Source: Thermoplasmata archaeon (lineage in GTDB: Archaea; Thermoplasmatota; Thermoplasmata; Lutacidiplasmatales; UBA184). From it: a stretch of DNA of 64,000 nt. The position numbers and the translations under genes were made by a program. Under the pieces are notes generated by a model that worked only from the letters and a program-made list of their open reading frames with translations, was not told the origin of the DNA and made no database searches. Below, piece after piece: positions 31,998 to 41,505 of this stretch. Location: positions 1 to 64,000 of the forward strand of contig JAKAVQ010000001.1 of assembly GCA_021817245.1 (NCBI GenBank), written 5' to 3'. Each line of letters opens with the position of its first letter. Position 1 is the first letter of the stretch.

Positions 31998-34900
31998 CTA
32001 CTCCTGCCGGCGGGGCCGGCCCATCGGCCTGGCCGGGGGCGCATCCGCCCCGGGAGCGGCCGATCGGGGCGGGGCCGGCTTCGGTCGGCGTCCGCTGAGC
32101 GACCAGACCCGGTCGCCGAGCAGCTGAAGGAACGCTGGGACCAGGTAGGTCCGCACGATCATGGCGTCGAGCACGACCGCGATGGCGACCGAGAAGCCGA
32201 TCGCCCGGATGAGGGTGAACGAGCCGACGAGGAGCGCACCGAAGGCGCTCGCCAGGATGACCGCGGCGGCGGTGATGATCCCCCCGGTGCGGGCGACCGC
32301 CTCGACCGCCGCCTCTCCCGACGGCCGACCTCGCAGGCGTTCCTCCCGGACCCGCGTCAGGACGAAGATGTTGTAGTCGATCCCCAGCCCGAGGACGAGC
32401 ATGATGAGCAGCGTCCGCACGTAGAAGAACAGCGGAAAGCCGAGCAGCTGGTCGAAGATCAGGTGCGTCAGCGCCCAGGCCCAGCTGATCGAGAGGCCGA
32501 TCGTCGCGACCGCCATGACCGCGATGATCCACGAGCGCAGGACGATCAGGAGGACCGCGATGAGGCCGATCGTGACCGCGACGATCAACAGGTCGGTGGC
32601 GCTCGAGGTCTGGTTCGCAAGGTCCCGGATGAGCGGGGCTCCGCCGCCGAAGTGGACCGCCGTGATCTCGGGGTGGCCGGCGGCATACCCCTCGAACGCG
32701 CTGCGGACTCCCTCGACCGCGTTCACCGCCGTCTCGCTGAGCCCCGACGCGGCGGGGACGAGGTCGAGGACGACCGTGCGCTGGTCCGTGCCGACGTAGC
32801 CCCCGAGGAGGGCCACCAGCGTGGTTCGGGTCGCGACCGGCAGCGAGGAGAGGTTGAGCCACTCTCCGAGCGGGGCGCCGTACGCTCCGACGGGGGAAGT
32901 GACCTGGGCGATCCCGCCCGTCGAGCTCGCCTGCGAAGTCAGCGCTGCGATCGCCCCGAACTCGGTCGCGTTCGTGACGTTCCCGGGGCCCAGGAGCGCG
33001 GCGGAGAACGTGACGAGGGCGAAGGAGGGGACCGCAAAGCCGGGTCCGAAGTAGTCGCCGAGCACGGCGAGCCCGCGGGTCGCCGAGTGGCCGCTCGGCA
33101 GCTGCGCATAGAAATCGTAGGAGAGGGGCGCGTCGAGCGCCACGACGACCAGCGGGACCGAGACCAGGAGCACGAGCCCGACGACCAGGACCGGGTGGCG
33201 CTGGGTCGCCCGGCCCGCGCGGTAGAAGTACGTCGACTCGGTCCGGAGGCGCGAGCCGACCCGCTGGGCGTGACGGCTGAACCGATCCCCGGTCGTCGGC
33301 CAGAAGATCCTCGGCCCGAGGAGCCGGAGGAGAGCCGGTATCATCGTCAGCGAAACGAGGACCGCGATCAGGATCGCGACGGAGAGGACCGATCCCCACT
33401 GGCTGAGGAGGGCGACCCCGCTGAACGCGAGCGCGACGGTCGCGATGATCGCGGTCGAGCCGCTGGTCGCCACCGACTGGCCCGCCCAAGAGACCGACGC
33501 GACGATCGCGTCGTCGGACCGCTCCCCCTGGAACAATTCCTCGCGGTAGCGGGCCGTGAGGAAGATCGAGTAGTCGGTCCCGACTCCGAGGACGAAGACC
33601 TCCTCGAGCGTGATCGACGTGGTGTCGACGTGGCCGACGACGGTGCCGATCAGGACCGTGGCGCCGAGTCCGAGGACGAGGGCGATGCCGAGGGCCGCGA
33701 AGGTGACGAGCGGGGCGATGGGGGAGCGGAAGTAGATCATCGCGATCGCGAGCAGCAGCCCGACCGTGATCGGAAGGACGAGCGCGATCGATTCGTTCAC
33801 CGACGTCTGGGTCAACCGGTCGAGTGCGCTCGGGCCGGTCTGGACGTACTGGATCGCCCCCGTCGCGTCGTGCGCGTGTACGATGCCGGGGACGAGCGCG
33901 TCGATCGCTCCGAGGTCGGAGTAGACCGGCTGACCCCCGCTCGCGTTCGTAAAGGAGTCCGAGACCGTGAAGGCGACGTTGACGATCGACGCCGCCCCGT
34001 TCGGGGCCACGTACGGGCCGGAGATCCCGGCCGGGACGGGGAGCGGTTCCCGCGCCAGCGTGGTCGTTGCGACCGTCTGGGCGGCCCAGGCCGAGGCCGG
34101 GCCCGGCGCGACCTGGGCCGACGGGAACGCGTCCCAGACCGTGCGGAGAAAGGCCGGCGGCAGCCCGGTCGCCGGTCCGAGGACGGTCACGACGACCCAC
34201 TGGACGCTCGGCCACGCCGTGAAGTTCCCCACGTCGAGCGCCGCAAGCGCTGTCGCCGCGACCGCCTGGTCGGGAGCCGGCAGCGCAACGAGGAGCGGCG
34301 CCTCACCGGTGCGCGCCGCCCCGTTCGTGCACGCGACGAGGTTCGCGAGTCCCTGCCAGCACGGCGCACCGGTCGGGTTCGCGCTCGTGTTGAACGATCC
34401 GTAGAAGGCGTTGAGGAAACGGGACGCGGTCGCGTTCGCGAGCGAGGCGTTCGTCGCTTGGAGGGCGAGGTAGGTCGCGGACGCCGGTGACGTACCGTTC
34501 ACGAGGGCCTCGAAGTTCGCGAGGAACGTCGCCGGAGGTCCCCACAGCAGGCGGGCAGAGGCGTTCACCGCGGGCGGTAGCGCGTTGGGGCCCGAGATCC
34601 CCCCCGCGAGCACCCCGCCCGCGAGCTCCGCCTGTCCCGCGAGGTACCCGGCGTACGCGGTGTAGACGCTCGCGACCCCCGCGACGTCCGTGAGCGCTCG
34701 GTCGCTCTCGAGAGCGCTCGTGACGTTCAGTACGACCGCCTGGCCGTTCGCGTCGGTGAGGTTGGTCCCGTAGAACAATAGGATCGTCGCGGCCACGCCG
34801 GTGGAGTTCGGGAAGAGGCGGGCGAGCTCGACGCTGGCCTCGGCGCTCGGAGAGTTCGAGGGGAGGGAGGTGGTGCTGTTCGTCGTGACAGAACCGAGCA

Positions 34901-35039
34901 GCGGGAGGAACGGGATCGCGACCAGGAGGAGCGCGATCCAGAACGCGATCGGGTACCACGGGTGCCGGACGATCCAGCGACCCAGCCGGCCGAACCCGCG
35001 GGCGCCCCCGGCGCCGCTCCCCCCCGAGCCGCGGGTCAT
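31998..35039 (-). CDS. MMPL/RND superfamily transporter
   Basis: 1013 residues with two halves of one-plus-five spans and two large extracytoplasmic loops. Each half has the MMPL transmembrane motif: GVGTDYSIFLTARYREEL and GLGIDYNIFVLTRVREER. This is the proton-driven export family that moves lipids or drugs in bacteria and archaea. The loops are Ser/Thr/Ala-rich with likely glycosylation sites (NST, NAS). It follows cbf5 on the same strand by about 30 bases. Substrate unknown. Confidence 0.93.
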   Translation of the reverse strand: MTRGSGGSGAGGARGFGRLGRWIVRHPWYPIAFWIALLLVAIPFLPLLGSVTTNSTTSLPSNSPSAEASVELARLFPNSTGVAATILLFYGTNLTDANGQAVVLNVTSALESDRALTDVAGVASVYTAYAGYLAGQAELAGGVLAGGISGPNALPPAVNASARLLWGPPATFLANFEALVNGTSPASATYLALQATNASLANATASRFLNAFYGSFNTSANPTGAPCWQGLANLVACTNGAARTGEAPLLVALPAPDQAVAATALAALDVGNFTAWPSVQWVVVTVLGPATGLPPAFLRTVWDAFPSAQVAPGPASAWAAQTVATTTLAREPLPVPAGISGPYVAPNGAASIVNVAFTVSDSFTNASGGQPVYSDLGAIDALVPGIVHAHDATGAIQYVQTGPSALDRLTQTSVNESIALVLPITVGLLLAIAMIYFRSPIAPLVTFAALGIALVLGLGATVLIGTVVGHVDTTSITLEEVFVLGVGTDYSIFLTARYREELFQGERSDDAIVASVSWAGQSVATSGSTAIIATVALAFSGVALLSQWGSVLSVAILIAVLVSLTMIPALLRLLGPRIFWPTTGDRFSRHAQRVGSRLRTESTYFYRAGRATQRHPVLVVGLVLLVSVPLVVVALDAPLSYDFYAQLPSGHSATRGLAVLGDYFGPGFAVPSFALVTFSAALLGPGNVTNATEFGAIAALTSQASSTGGIAQVTSPVGAYGAPLGEWLNLSSLPVATRTTLVALLGGYVGTDQRTVVLDLVPAASGLSETAVNAVEGVRSAFEGYAAGHPEITAVHFGGGAPLIRDLANQTSSATDLLIVAVTIGLIAVLLIVLRSWIIAVMAVATIGLSISWAWALTHLIFDQLLGFPLFFYVRTLLIMLVLGLGIDYNIFVLTRVREERLRGRPSGEAAVEAVARTGGIITAAAVILASAFGALLVGSFTLIRAIGFSVAIAVVLDAMIVRTYLVPAFLQLLGDRVWSLSGRRPKPAPPRSAAPGADAPPARPMGRPRRQE

Positions 35040-35069
35040 CGGTCGTGCCAGCGGGCGCGGTGCATAACC

Positions 35070-36026
35070 CTACCTTGCGTCCGAAGGCGCCGCCCGGGAG
35101 GACCGGGCCGCGCCGCTCTTCCAGCGGGGAGGGAACCGTGCCGGATCGACGAAGACCCGGGTCTCCGCGACGACCCACCCGTGCCGGACCGAGGCGACCG
35201 CGTCGGAATCGGTCTGAGCGACCCCGGTCGCGATGAGCGTCCCTCCGCGGTCGACCAGGGCGACGTGGGCCTCGCGGGAGAACGGCCGGGGGATCGACAG
35301 GATACCTCCGCTCGCGAGGCCCGCGCCGTGCGCCAGCGCGCTCGCGGCCCCGTCCTTGACGACGATCGACGGGAACTCCCTCCAGATCTCGGCGATCGGG
35401 TGGAGGAGTCCGAGGAGCGGCGCGGGGTCCCCGTCCGCCCGCAGCGCGACCGCGTCGGCGAGCCGCGTCAGCGGAATGGCGTCCCGCTCCTCGAACGGCC
35501 CGTTCCCGACGCGGCGCAGCTCCTCGAGGTGAGCGCCCACCCCCAGCGCCTCTCCGAGGTCCACCGCCAGGGTACGGACGTAGGTGCCCGAGTCGGCGAC
35601 CACGTCGAGCAGGAGCCGGGTGCCCGCCCGCTCGACCGAGCGGAGGCGGTGGATCGTGCGGACCCGCCGCTCGCGCTTTACTGCCGAGCGCACGGGAGGC
35701 AGTTGATAGATCGGACCGGTGAACTCCCCGATCACCCGGTCGAGTTCCCCCATCGGTACGTCGGCGTGCAGCGCCACGACCGCGATGTACCGCTTCGGAA
35801 ACTCCAGCACCAGCGGGAGGAGCTTGAGCGCGGGGCCGACGCCGACCCAGAGGAGGCCCGAGACGTTCGGGTCGAGAGTACCGGCGTGCCCGGCGACCTC
35901 CACACCGAGAAGGTCTCGCGCCCATGCCGTGACCTGGTGGGAGGAGGGGCCTCTCGGCTTGTCGATGAGGAGGAACGCCCCGTCCCGGTACCGGGCGAGG
36001 ACCGGATCGCTCTCGGGGGTGCTCAC
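35070..36026 (-). CDS. truB: tRNA/rRNA pseudouridine synthase Cbf5 (TruB family)
   Basis: Catalytic subunit of H/ACA snoRNPs and stand-alone pseudouridine-55 synthase. Signature AGHAGTLDPNVSGLLWVG with the catalytic aspartate, KRYIAVVALHADVP and SGTYVRTLAVDLGEALG are present. A C-terminal PUA domain follows (IVVKDGAASALAHGAGL onward). GTG start overlaps the cmk stop as GTGA, so it is the last gene coupled to the ribosomal superoperon. Confidence 0.95.
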   Translation of the reverse strand: MSTPESDPVLARYRDGAFLLIDKPRGPSSHQVTAWARDLLGVEVAGHAGTLDPNVSGLLWVGVGPALKLLPLVLEFPKRYIAVVALHADVPMGELDRVIGEFTGPIYQLPPVRSAVKRERRVRTIHRLRSVERAGTRLLLDVVADSGTYVRTLAVDLGEALGVGAHLEELRRVGNGPFEERDAIPLTRLADAVALRADGDPAPLLGLLHPIAEIWREFPSIVVKDGAASALAHGAGLASGGILSIPRPFSREAHVALVDRGGTLIATGVAQTDSDAVASVRHGWVVAETRVFVDPARFPPRWKSGAARSSRAAPSDAR

Positions 36027-36571
36027 GGGGCGCTCGCCTCCTCGGCCGCCCGGACGAAGGTGACGATCTTCTCGGCGACCCGGTCGGGCGGGATGTCGGT
36101 CGAGTCGACGAGCAGGTCTGGTACCTCCCCGTCGAGGTCCAGGTCATAGTAGTGGCGGTACCGCTCCTGCTCGACGGCCTCCCGGGCACGGACGAGGCGT
36201 CGTGCCTCCGAGAGGGTTTGGTGGTCCCGTCCGGCGACGCGCCGCACCCGCTCCTCCTCGCTCGCCGTCACGATCACGTAGTGGACCGGGACGCCGGCCC
36301 GTCGGCAGAGCGCGCCCTGGATCCGGCCTTCGAGGAGGCGACCGGCGATGGCGAGGCCCTGCATCGTCCGGTCGAGCTCCCGGTCGACCTCGGGATGTTC
36401 TCGCGCGTACTCGCCGAACGCTTCGACGGTGAGCCCGCGCCGCTTCGCCTCTTCTCGGAAGAGCTCCCCGGCCGACCGGAACTCGAGGCCGAGCCGCTCG
36501 GCAACGAGCCGGCCGGCGGTCGACTTCCCGCTCCCGGGCGGACCCCCGATCGTGACGACGGACCGGATCAC
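36023..36571 (-). CDS. cmk: Cytidylate kinase
   Basis: 182 residues. P-loop GGPPGSGKST at residues 9-18, EFRSAGELFREEAKRRGL, a lid-like RVRRVAGRDHQTL. Archaeal CMP kinase makes CDP. The GTG at 36571 overlaps the DUF106 stop (GTGA) and its own stop overlaps the cbf5 start. In many archaea L34e and L14e flank this gene; both are missing here. Confidence 0.92.
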   Translation of the reverse strand: MIRSVVTIGGPPGSGKSTAGRLVAERLGLEFRSAGELFREEAKRRGLTVEAFGEYAREHPEVDRELDRTMQGLAIAGRLLEGRIQGALCRRAGVPVHYVIVTASEEERVRRVAGRDHQTLSEARRLVRAREAVEQERYRHYYDLDLDGEVPDLLVDSTDIPPDRVAEKIVTFVRAAEEASAP

Positions 36572-37380
36572 GCGGAGCCCCCGGCCGAGCCCTTCGCGGG
36601 GGAGACCGGGGCATGGGGGTGCTCCTCGAGGTAGCGGCGCAGCCAGACATGCTTGAGGACCCGGCGGAAGATCATCGAGGTCGGCACCGTGTAGAGGCTG
36701 AAGATGACGAACCACCACGGGATCGGCAGTCCCGAGATGTTGTGGAAGAGGTTGATGTAGGTGCCCCCGAGGTCGATCGTCTGCTGGACCGAGTTGGCGG
36801 CCTGGATCACCAGGCCCACCCAGCTGTAGATTAGGATCAGGAGGAAGTACGTGATCGCCATCCCCTTGAATTGGGCGAGGGAGATCTCGCCCGAAAGACG
36901 CGTCAGGCGCTCCTGGTGCGGCTTGAGCGCGGCGATCCGGTCCTTCTTCCCCGAGCGGATCGCCTCCATCTGCACCTTGCGGAACGCCGAGCTCCACTTC
37001 TGGACCCGCGCCGCCTTCATCCAGTCGGTGGTGTAGTTGTAGGCGAACGCGGTGATCAGCATCTCGATCGATCCGGCAAGGGCCATCGTGACGAGCAGAT
37101 AGTTCGAGCCGAAGCCGATCGCCGCGTAGAGCGGCCCCGACTGGGTCGGACTGACGCCGAGCGCGGTCGCGATCCCGTTGCGGGTGCCGGTGTCGATCAG
37201 CATCAGGAGCCCGAGCAGGCCCAGGAAGACGTAGATGAACGTCGAGACCTTGAACGCGGGACGGGCCATCGGAGGAGCGGGGCGCGGCGCCGGCTCGGGC
37301 GTGAGCTCGGTCTCCTCCGCTTCCTCGGTCTCCTCCTCGGCGTCCGAGGAAGGCAGGGGCGCTTTGTCGTCCGGAGCCAT
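36568..37380 (-). CDS. DUF106/EMC3-type membrane insertase-like protein
   Basis: 270 residues of the archaeal Oxa1/YidC/EMC3 superfamily. An acidic N-terminal tail is followed by three main spans: about 48-62, 93-112 and 170-190, plus a fourth near 220. Between the first pair lies a positively charged coiled-coil cytoplasmic loop (WMKAARVQKWSSAFRKVQMEAIR). Directly after secY (ATG overlaps the secY stop), consistent with membrane-protein insertion alongside the translocon. Confidence 0.88.
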   Translation of the reverse strand: MAPDDKAPLPSSDAEEETEEAEETELTPEPAPRPAPPMARPAFKVSTFIYVFLGLLGLLMLIDTGTRNGIATALGVSPTQSGPLYAAIGFGSNYLLVTMALAGSIEMLITAFAYNYTTDWMKAARVQKWSSAFRKVQMEAIRSGKKDRIAALKPHQERLTRLSGEISLAQFKGMAITYFLLILIYSWVGLVIQAANSVQQTIDLGGTYINLFHNISGLPIPWWFVIFSLYTVPTSMIFRRVLKHVWLRRYLEEHPHAPVSPAKGSAGGSA

Positions 37381-39146
37381 CAGCTCTCCCCTCCGAGGAA
37401 CCGACGGAGGAGGGGGTTCATCTCCATCAGCTGCTCCCGGCCCATCGCCTCATAGAGGTTGATGATGATCCCCACCATCAGGAGCACCCCGGTCCCGCTC
37501 GCGTTGCCGAGCGTCCCGATGAGATCGGCCCCCGCGGCGAGCGCCCCGACGGCCGCTCCCGAGATCACCGTGATGACCGGAATGTACCGCTCCAACACGC
37601 GTCGCAGGACCCGTGGTTCCCGACGGAACCCCGGGATCTGCATCCCGGACGCTTCGATCTGACGGGCCACGGCCTCCGGTCCCATGTTGGTCGTCTGGAT
37701 CCAGAACTTCGCGAAGAGGATCGATCCGCCGACCATCGCGCCGAAGTAGATCGCGACGTGGAGGAGCCCCTGCCAGACGTTGTGCGGATAGATGAACTGC
37801 CCATAGGTCTGGTAGTTGAAGATTGGCAGGAGCCAGGACTCGAGACCGTTCACGGTGGAGAGGTAGTACGCCCCTCCGCTGATCGGCGTCGTCTGGCTCA
37901 ACCCGTGCTGGCTGATCTGCGCGGCCGTCGGATACCCCCCGATCCACCACTGATGGCCGAGGAGCGGGAAGTGGACGAGCGCCGGGTTCGTCCAGAGGAG
38001 GATCGAGATCATCGACACGTTCGCGAGCAGCGCGCTCATCAGGATGACCGGGATGTTCGACGCGTAGATCAGACGGAGCGGATAGCGGCCGCGCGCCCCC
38101 CTCGACTCGGCGTGCGAGAGCGGCAGCTCGATCCGGGTCGACTCGGTCCACGCGACGAGGAAGAAGATCGCCGCGGTGCCGACGAGCGCGACGATCGGGT
38201 TCGGCTGCCGGAGCAGGATCTGCTCCCACCCTCCGCCCGCCATCTGGGAGGCGGAAAGGTGGGTGAGGAAGTAGATCGTCTTCGGGATCGTACCGCTCGG
38301 GGGGTTCGTGAGCGTGACGCCGAGCGCGGGGTTCTGCGGCACCCAGTTGATCGTGCCCTGGATGATCTGCTGGGAGACCCCGGCCGCGATGAAGAGCGAG
38401 ATCCCGCTGCCGATCCCCCACTTCGAGACGACCTCGTCCATCAGGAAGACCAGGTAGCTGCCGAAGACGAGCTGCGCGACGATGATTGAGTTCGCGAGGA
38501 GGAGACCGTTCCCGGCGGACGCCTGCCCGAGCGACGTGACGAGCGACGCCGACGGGGTCAGGTAGCCGAACACCTGCGGGACCGCCTCGATGAAGATCAT
38601 CGCGATCACGATGACTTTCTGCGTTCCCTGGTAGACCCCCTTATCCTCGTCGTCCGTGAGGTCGAGGTTGATGATCTTCGCGCCGGTGAAGAGCTGCATG
38701 ATGATCGACCCGGTCACGATCGGGCCGATCCCGAGGTGCATGAGCGTCCCCTGGGCTCCAGCCAGGATCGCTCGGTAGCTCGCGAAGAGGTCGATGACCG
38801 TGGCCTGGTCGACCCCGAAGAGGTAGATGTTCGTGAGCAGGAAGTAGAGGAGAAGGACCCCGATGGTCCAGAACATCTTGGTCCGGAAGTGGACGTGACC
38901 CTTCGGCTGGGTAACCGCCGGCAGCCGCGTCGTGAGCGGCTTCAGTCCGTAGAGCTTGGAGCGGGGGCCGTTGTAGGAGAGTCCGAGGTAGAGCAGCGCG
39001 AGGACCGCGGCGGTCGCCGCGGCGATCAGGCCGAACGCGAGCGGCGTCGGCTGTTCCCAGAACCAGAGGAGGACGAGAACGATGACCCCGAGGACCAGGA
39101 GGGGCAGGGCCCACCGACCGTCGCGGGGAATCTCCTCGTCCGCCAT
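37380..39146 (-). CDS. secY: Preprotein translocase SecY with N-terminal extension
   Basis: Channel subunit of the Sec translocon. Canonical SecY begins near residue 68 (LYGLKPLTTRLPAV) and includes the plug/TM2 region GIGPIVTGSIIMQLF and a cytoplasmic RGARGRYPLRLIYASNIPVIL loop. The 588-residue protein is about 100 longer than usual. Residues 1-60 add two membrane spans (ALPLLVLGVIVLVLLWF and AFGLIAAATAAVLALLYL), giving an expected 12 rather than 10, and one outer loop is also long. It follows L15; an ATTTATATAG-like box lies near 39172-39181. Confidence 0.93.
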   Translation of the reverse strand: MADEEIPRDGRWALPLLVLGVIVLVLLWFWEQPTPLAFGLIAAATAAVLALLYLGLSYNGPRSKLYGLKPLTTRLPAVTQPKGHVHFRTKMFWTIGVLLLYFLLTNIYLFGVDQATVIDLFASYRAILAGAQGTLMHLGIGPIVTGSIIMQLFTGAKIINLDLTDDEDKGVYQGTQKVIVIAMIFIEAVPQVFGYLTPSASLVTSLGQASAGNGLLLANSIIVAQLVFGSYLVFLMDEVVSKWGIGSGISLFIAAGVSQQIIQGTINWVPQNPALGVTLTNPPSGTIPKTIYFLTHLSASQMAGGGWEQILLRQPNPIVALVGTAAIFFLVAWTESTRIELPLSHAESRGARGRYPLRLIYASNIPVILMSALLANVSMISILLWTNPALVHFPLLGHQWWIGGYPTAAQISQHGLSQTTPISGGAYYLSTVNGLESWLLPIFNYQTYGQFIYPHNVWQGLLHVAIYFGAMVGGSILFAKFWIQTTNMGPEAVARQIEASGMQIPGFRREPRVLRRVLERYIPVITVISGAAVGALAAGADLIGTLGNASGTGVLLMVGIIINLYEAMGREQLMEMNPLLRRFLGGES

Positions 39147-39182
39147 GCAGCCGCTTCGGAGCCGATGGGCAATTTATATAGT

Positions 39183-39626
39183 CTACGGAGGGGCCGCCGC
39201 GGGAGGCGCTCCGGGCGGGGTCTTGAGCACCGTGACCTTCTCCCGGGCGTGCTTGGTCGCGTGCGGTACGTAGACCTTCCAGGTACCGCGCGCCTCCCCA
39301 CCGCCGAGCAGCCGATCGATCCCGAGCTTCGCGAGGTCGGCGACGACGGTCTCGCCTTCGTGCGAGATCGCTCCGGCGGCCGTCAGGAGATCCCGGAGGC
39401 CGTCGAGCTCGCCGACGTTCACCGCGCGGGGGTGTTCGACGATCTCGGGCGGCCGCTTGAAGCCGTGCCGGCCGAAGTGGTCGGGCGCGTAGATGAGCAT
39501 CGACTTGAACTTGTACTTGTGAAGACCCGCGTTGCCGCGGCCTCCTTGCTTCCCCGCGCCGCGGCCCGCCTTGATGCCGCGACCGTGGGTGCGCAGTCCC
39601 CGGAACTTCCGTGTACGACTTGGCAT
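39183..39626 (-). CDS. rpl15: 50S ribosomal protein L15
   Basis: 147 residues. SRTRKFRGLRTHGRGIKAGRG is the archaeal L15 N-terminus, followed by the rRNA-binding GGRGNAGLHKYKF and a C-terminal KVTVLK. A Pro/Ala tail is added. ATG at 39626; 20 bases after L30. Confidence 0.95.
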   Translation of the reverse strand: MPSRTRKFRGLRTHGRGIKAGRGAGKQGGRGNAGLHKYKFKSMLIYAPDHFGRHGFKRPPEIVEHPRAVNVGELDGLRDLLTAAGAISHEGETVVADLAKLGIDRLLGGGEARGTWKVYVPHATKHAREKVTVLKTPPGAPPAAAPP

Positions 39627-39646
39627 GCTCGTTCCTCCCGGTACGC

Positions 39647-40078
39647 CTAGATCATCCGTCGCGCGAGGTCGTTGATCGCCCGACCGCGGTAGCCGAGCGC
39701 GCCTCCGAGGGAGAACGCCCGCTTCGTCGATCGCCAGCCCCCCTTGGGGGCCTTCAGGCGGAAGAGCGGCCGCACTTCGGGAACCTCGAGCAGGCCCCGT
39801 TCGGCGACCTTGCGGCTCGCCTCTCCGAGGGCTTCCTCCGCGAGCGGAGTTCCCGCCACGGTACGGCCGCGCTCGCGCAGGAGCAGCCCAACGGTCTCGG
39901 GATCGACCTCGCCCCAGGTGACGTACCCCTGCACCCGGTGCAGCATCCCCACGAACGACGGCACGTCCGGCACGATGGTCGCGTGGTTCGCACGGGTCAG
40001 ATGGAGGTGACGAAGTGTCTCGACGATCTCCGCGCCGGAATGCACAGTCCCCCGGACTCGCACGACCATCCACGTCAT
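39647..40078 (-). CDS. rpl30: 50S ribosomal protein L30
   Basis: 143 residues: VVRVRGTVHSGAEIVETLRHLHLTR and the extended archaeal C-terminal region (LFRLKAPKGGWRSTKRAFSLGGALGYRG). Three bases after S5. Confidence 0.95.
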   Translation of the reverse strand: MTWMVVRVRGTVHSGAEIVETLRHLHLTRANHATIVPDVPSFVGMLHRVQGYVTWGEVDPETVGLLLRERGRTVAGTPLAEEALGEASRKVAERGLLEVPEVRPLFRLKAPKGGWRSTKRAFSLGGALGYRGRAINDLARRMI

Positions 40079-40081
40079 GCG

Positions 40082-40981
40082 CTAGGGCCTCCCGCCGCCA
40101 CGACCGGCGCCCGGAGCACCGGGACCCCGACCGCCCGGTCCACCGCGTCCGGGGGGTCCGCCCCGGCCGGGGGGACCGCCCCGACCCGGAGGCCGTCCGC
40201 CCGGACCCCGTCCGCGGCCACGACCGCCGCGCACCGGCCGCGGGGCCCCTTCCTCCTTGGGAGGCAGGATCGAGACGCCCGTCGGTCCCCGAACGATCTT
40301 CAGGCGCTGGGCATCCTCGGAGGTCACCTTGAGGCCGGCAAGCCCCACCAGCGCCGCGTAGGCGGCCTGAGCGTAGTTCACCGTGGTCTTTGTGTGACCT
40401 TCGGTGAACCCCCAGGCGTCGGTGACCCCCGCGAAGCGCAGGATCGGTTTCGCGATATCGCCGACCGCCAGCCCCACGCCCTGCGGAGCCGGCTTGAACG
40501 TCACGACGACCGAGCCGGACCGGCCGGCAGCCGAGAACGGCATCGAATGCGCGCGGCCGCAGCCGCACTCCCAGCTGCCGCAGCCGCGGAGCACCTGCAC
40601 GACCTCGAGCTTCGCCCGGTCGATCGCCCGCCGGATGGTCGGGCCGACCTCGCGGCCCTTCGCGCGGCCCAGGCCGACGAAGCCGTCGCCGTTCCCGACC
40701 ACGACCGTGACCGCGAACTTGAACCGGCGTCCCGAATCGGTCATGCGCTGCACCATGTTCACGTCGAGGACCTCGTCGTGAAGGTTCGGCAGGAGCTTGT
40801 CCACGATCTGGGGCTCGCGCAGCGGGAGCCCGCTCTCGAGCGCCTGGCTCATCGACGTGATCTCGTCGGAGGCGACCCGGCGACCGAGCTCGGTCTTCGG
40901 GACCCACGGAGGCGGCGGGGCGGCTCCGGGCCCAGAGCCTCCTCGGAACGGCGGTTGCGGACCGGACATGGCGGCGCTCAC
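40082..40981 (-). CDS. rps5: 30S ribosomal protein S5 with RGG-rich tail
   Basis: The first 240 residues are ordinary archaeal S5: [32 protein letters not shown], the [16 protein letters not shown] knuckle and [18 protein letters not shown]. Residues 246-299 are a low-complexity tail of Arg, Gly and Pro, with PGRGGP repeats and RGG boxes. GTG start overlaps the L18 stop as GTGA. Confidence 0.95.
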   Translation of the reverse strand: MSAAMSGPQPPFRGGSGPGAAPPPPWVPKTELGRRVASDEITSMSQALESGLPLREPQIVDKLLPNLHDEVLDVNMVQRMTDSGRRFKFAVTVVVGNGDGFVGLGRAKGREVGPTIRRAIDRAKLEVVQVLRGCGSWECGCGRAHSMPFSAAGRSGSVVVTFKPAPQGVGLAVGDIAKPILRFAGVTDAWGFTEGHTKTTVNYAQAAYAALVGLAGLKVTSEDAQRLKIVRGPTGVSILPPKEEGAPRPVRGGRGRGRGPGGRPPGRGGPPGRGGPPGRGGPGGRGPGAPGAGRGGGRP

Positions 40982-41505
40982 GCGGCGACCTCCGCCGGGC
41001 GCACGAGGCCCGGCAATTTCAGCTTGTAGGATTCCATGGGCTGGGGAAGTGGCTTCGGAAGATGGGTCCCGTTCAGCCGGTCGGCCTTGGGGAACCCCTC
41101 CTCTCCGTGCGGGATGTCGAGACCCGCGTCGAGGAGGCCCTTGAGCGCGGCGGTAAGCCGCCCCCCGGCCGTCGGTCGCCGGAGGCCGACGTCGAGCACC
41201 GCCGTCTCGGCACCGGCGGACTTCGATCGCAGGCCCGCGAGGTACCCGGTGAGGTAGGCGGCCGGGGTCGAGCCGAGGCTCGCGGCCGGGAATTCGATCC
41301 CGGAAAGTTCACCGGAATCGGCCGTGGCCAGGACGCGGTCGCCGACGGGATCGAACGAGACGATGGCGACCCGCACTCGGCGTTCGGATAGCCGAACGAC
41401 GGCGCGCGGCCGGCCGCTCTTGAGCAGGCGGAGACGGACCCGATAGTCGGTGCGGCCCTCGCGGCGGCGACGGAAGTGGACGCGGTAGCGCGGTCCCGTG
41501 CTCAT
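40978..41505 (-). CDS. rpl18: 50S ribosomal protein L18
   Basis: 175 residues: [34 protein letters not shown] and the 5S rRNA-facing [29 protein letters not shown] overlaps the L19e stop (ATGA). Confidence 0.95.
   Translation of the reverse strand: MSTGPRYRVHFRRRREGRTDYRVRLRLLKSGRPRAVVRLSERRVRVAIVSFDPVGDRVLATADSGELSGIEFPAASLGSTPAAYLTGYLAGLRSKSAGAETAVLDVGLRRPTAGGRLTAALKGLLDAGLDIPHGEEGFPKADRLNGTHLPKPLPQPMESYKLKLPGLVRPAEVAA

Noticed and set aside
31908-34490. Very long plus-strand open frame (860 codons) opposite the MMPL transporter
   Set aside because: Composition is Arg/Asp/Glu-rich with no motif, and the other strand encodes a complete MMPL protein with both family signatures. High G+C makes long antisense frames common.
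40085-40246. Short repeats in the S5 tail as a CRISPR or tandem-repeat locus
   Set aside because: The repeats are in frame and encode the RGG/PGR tail; there are no regular spacers.
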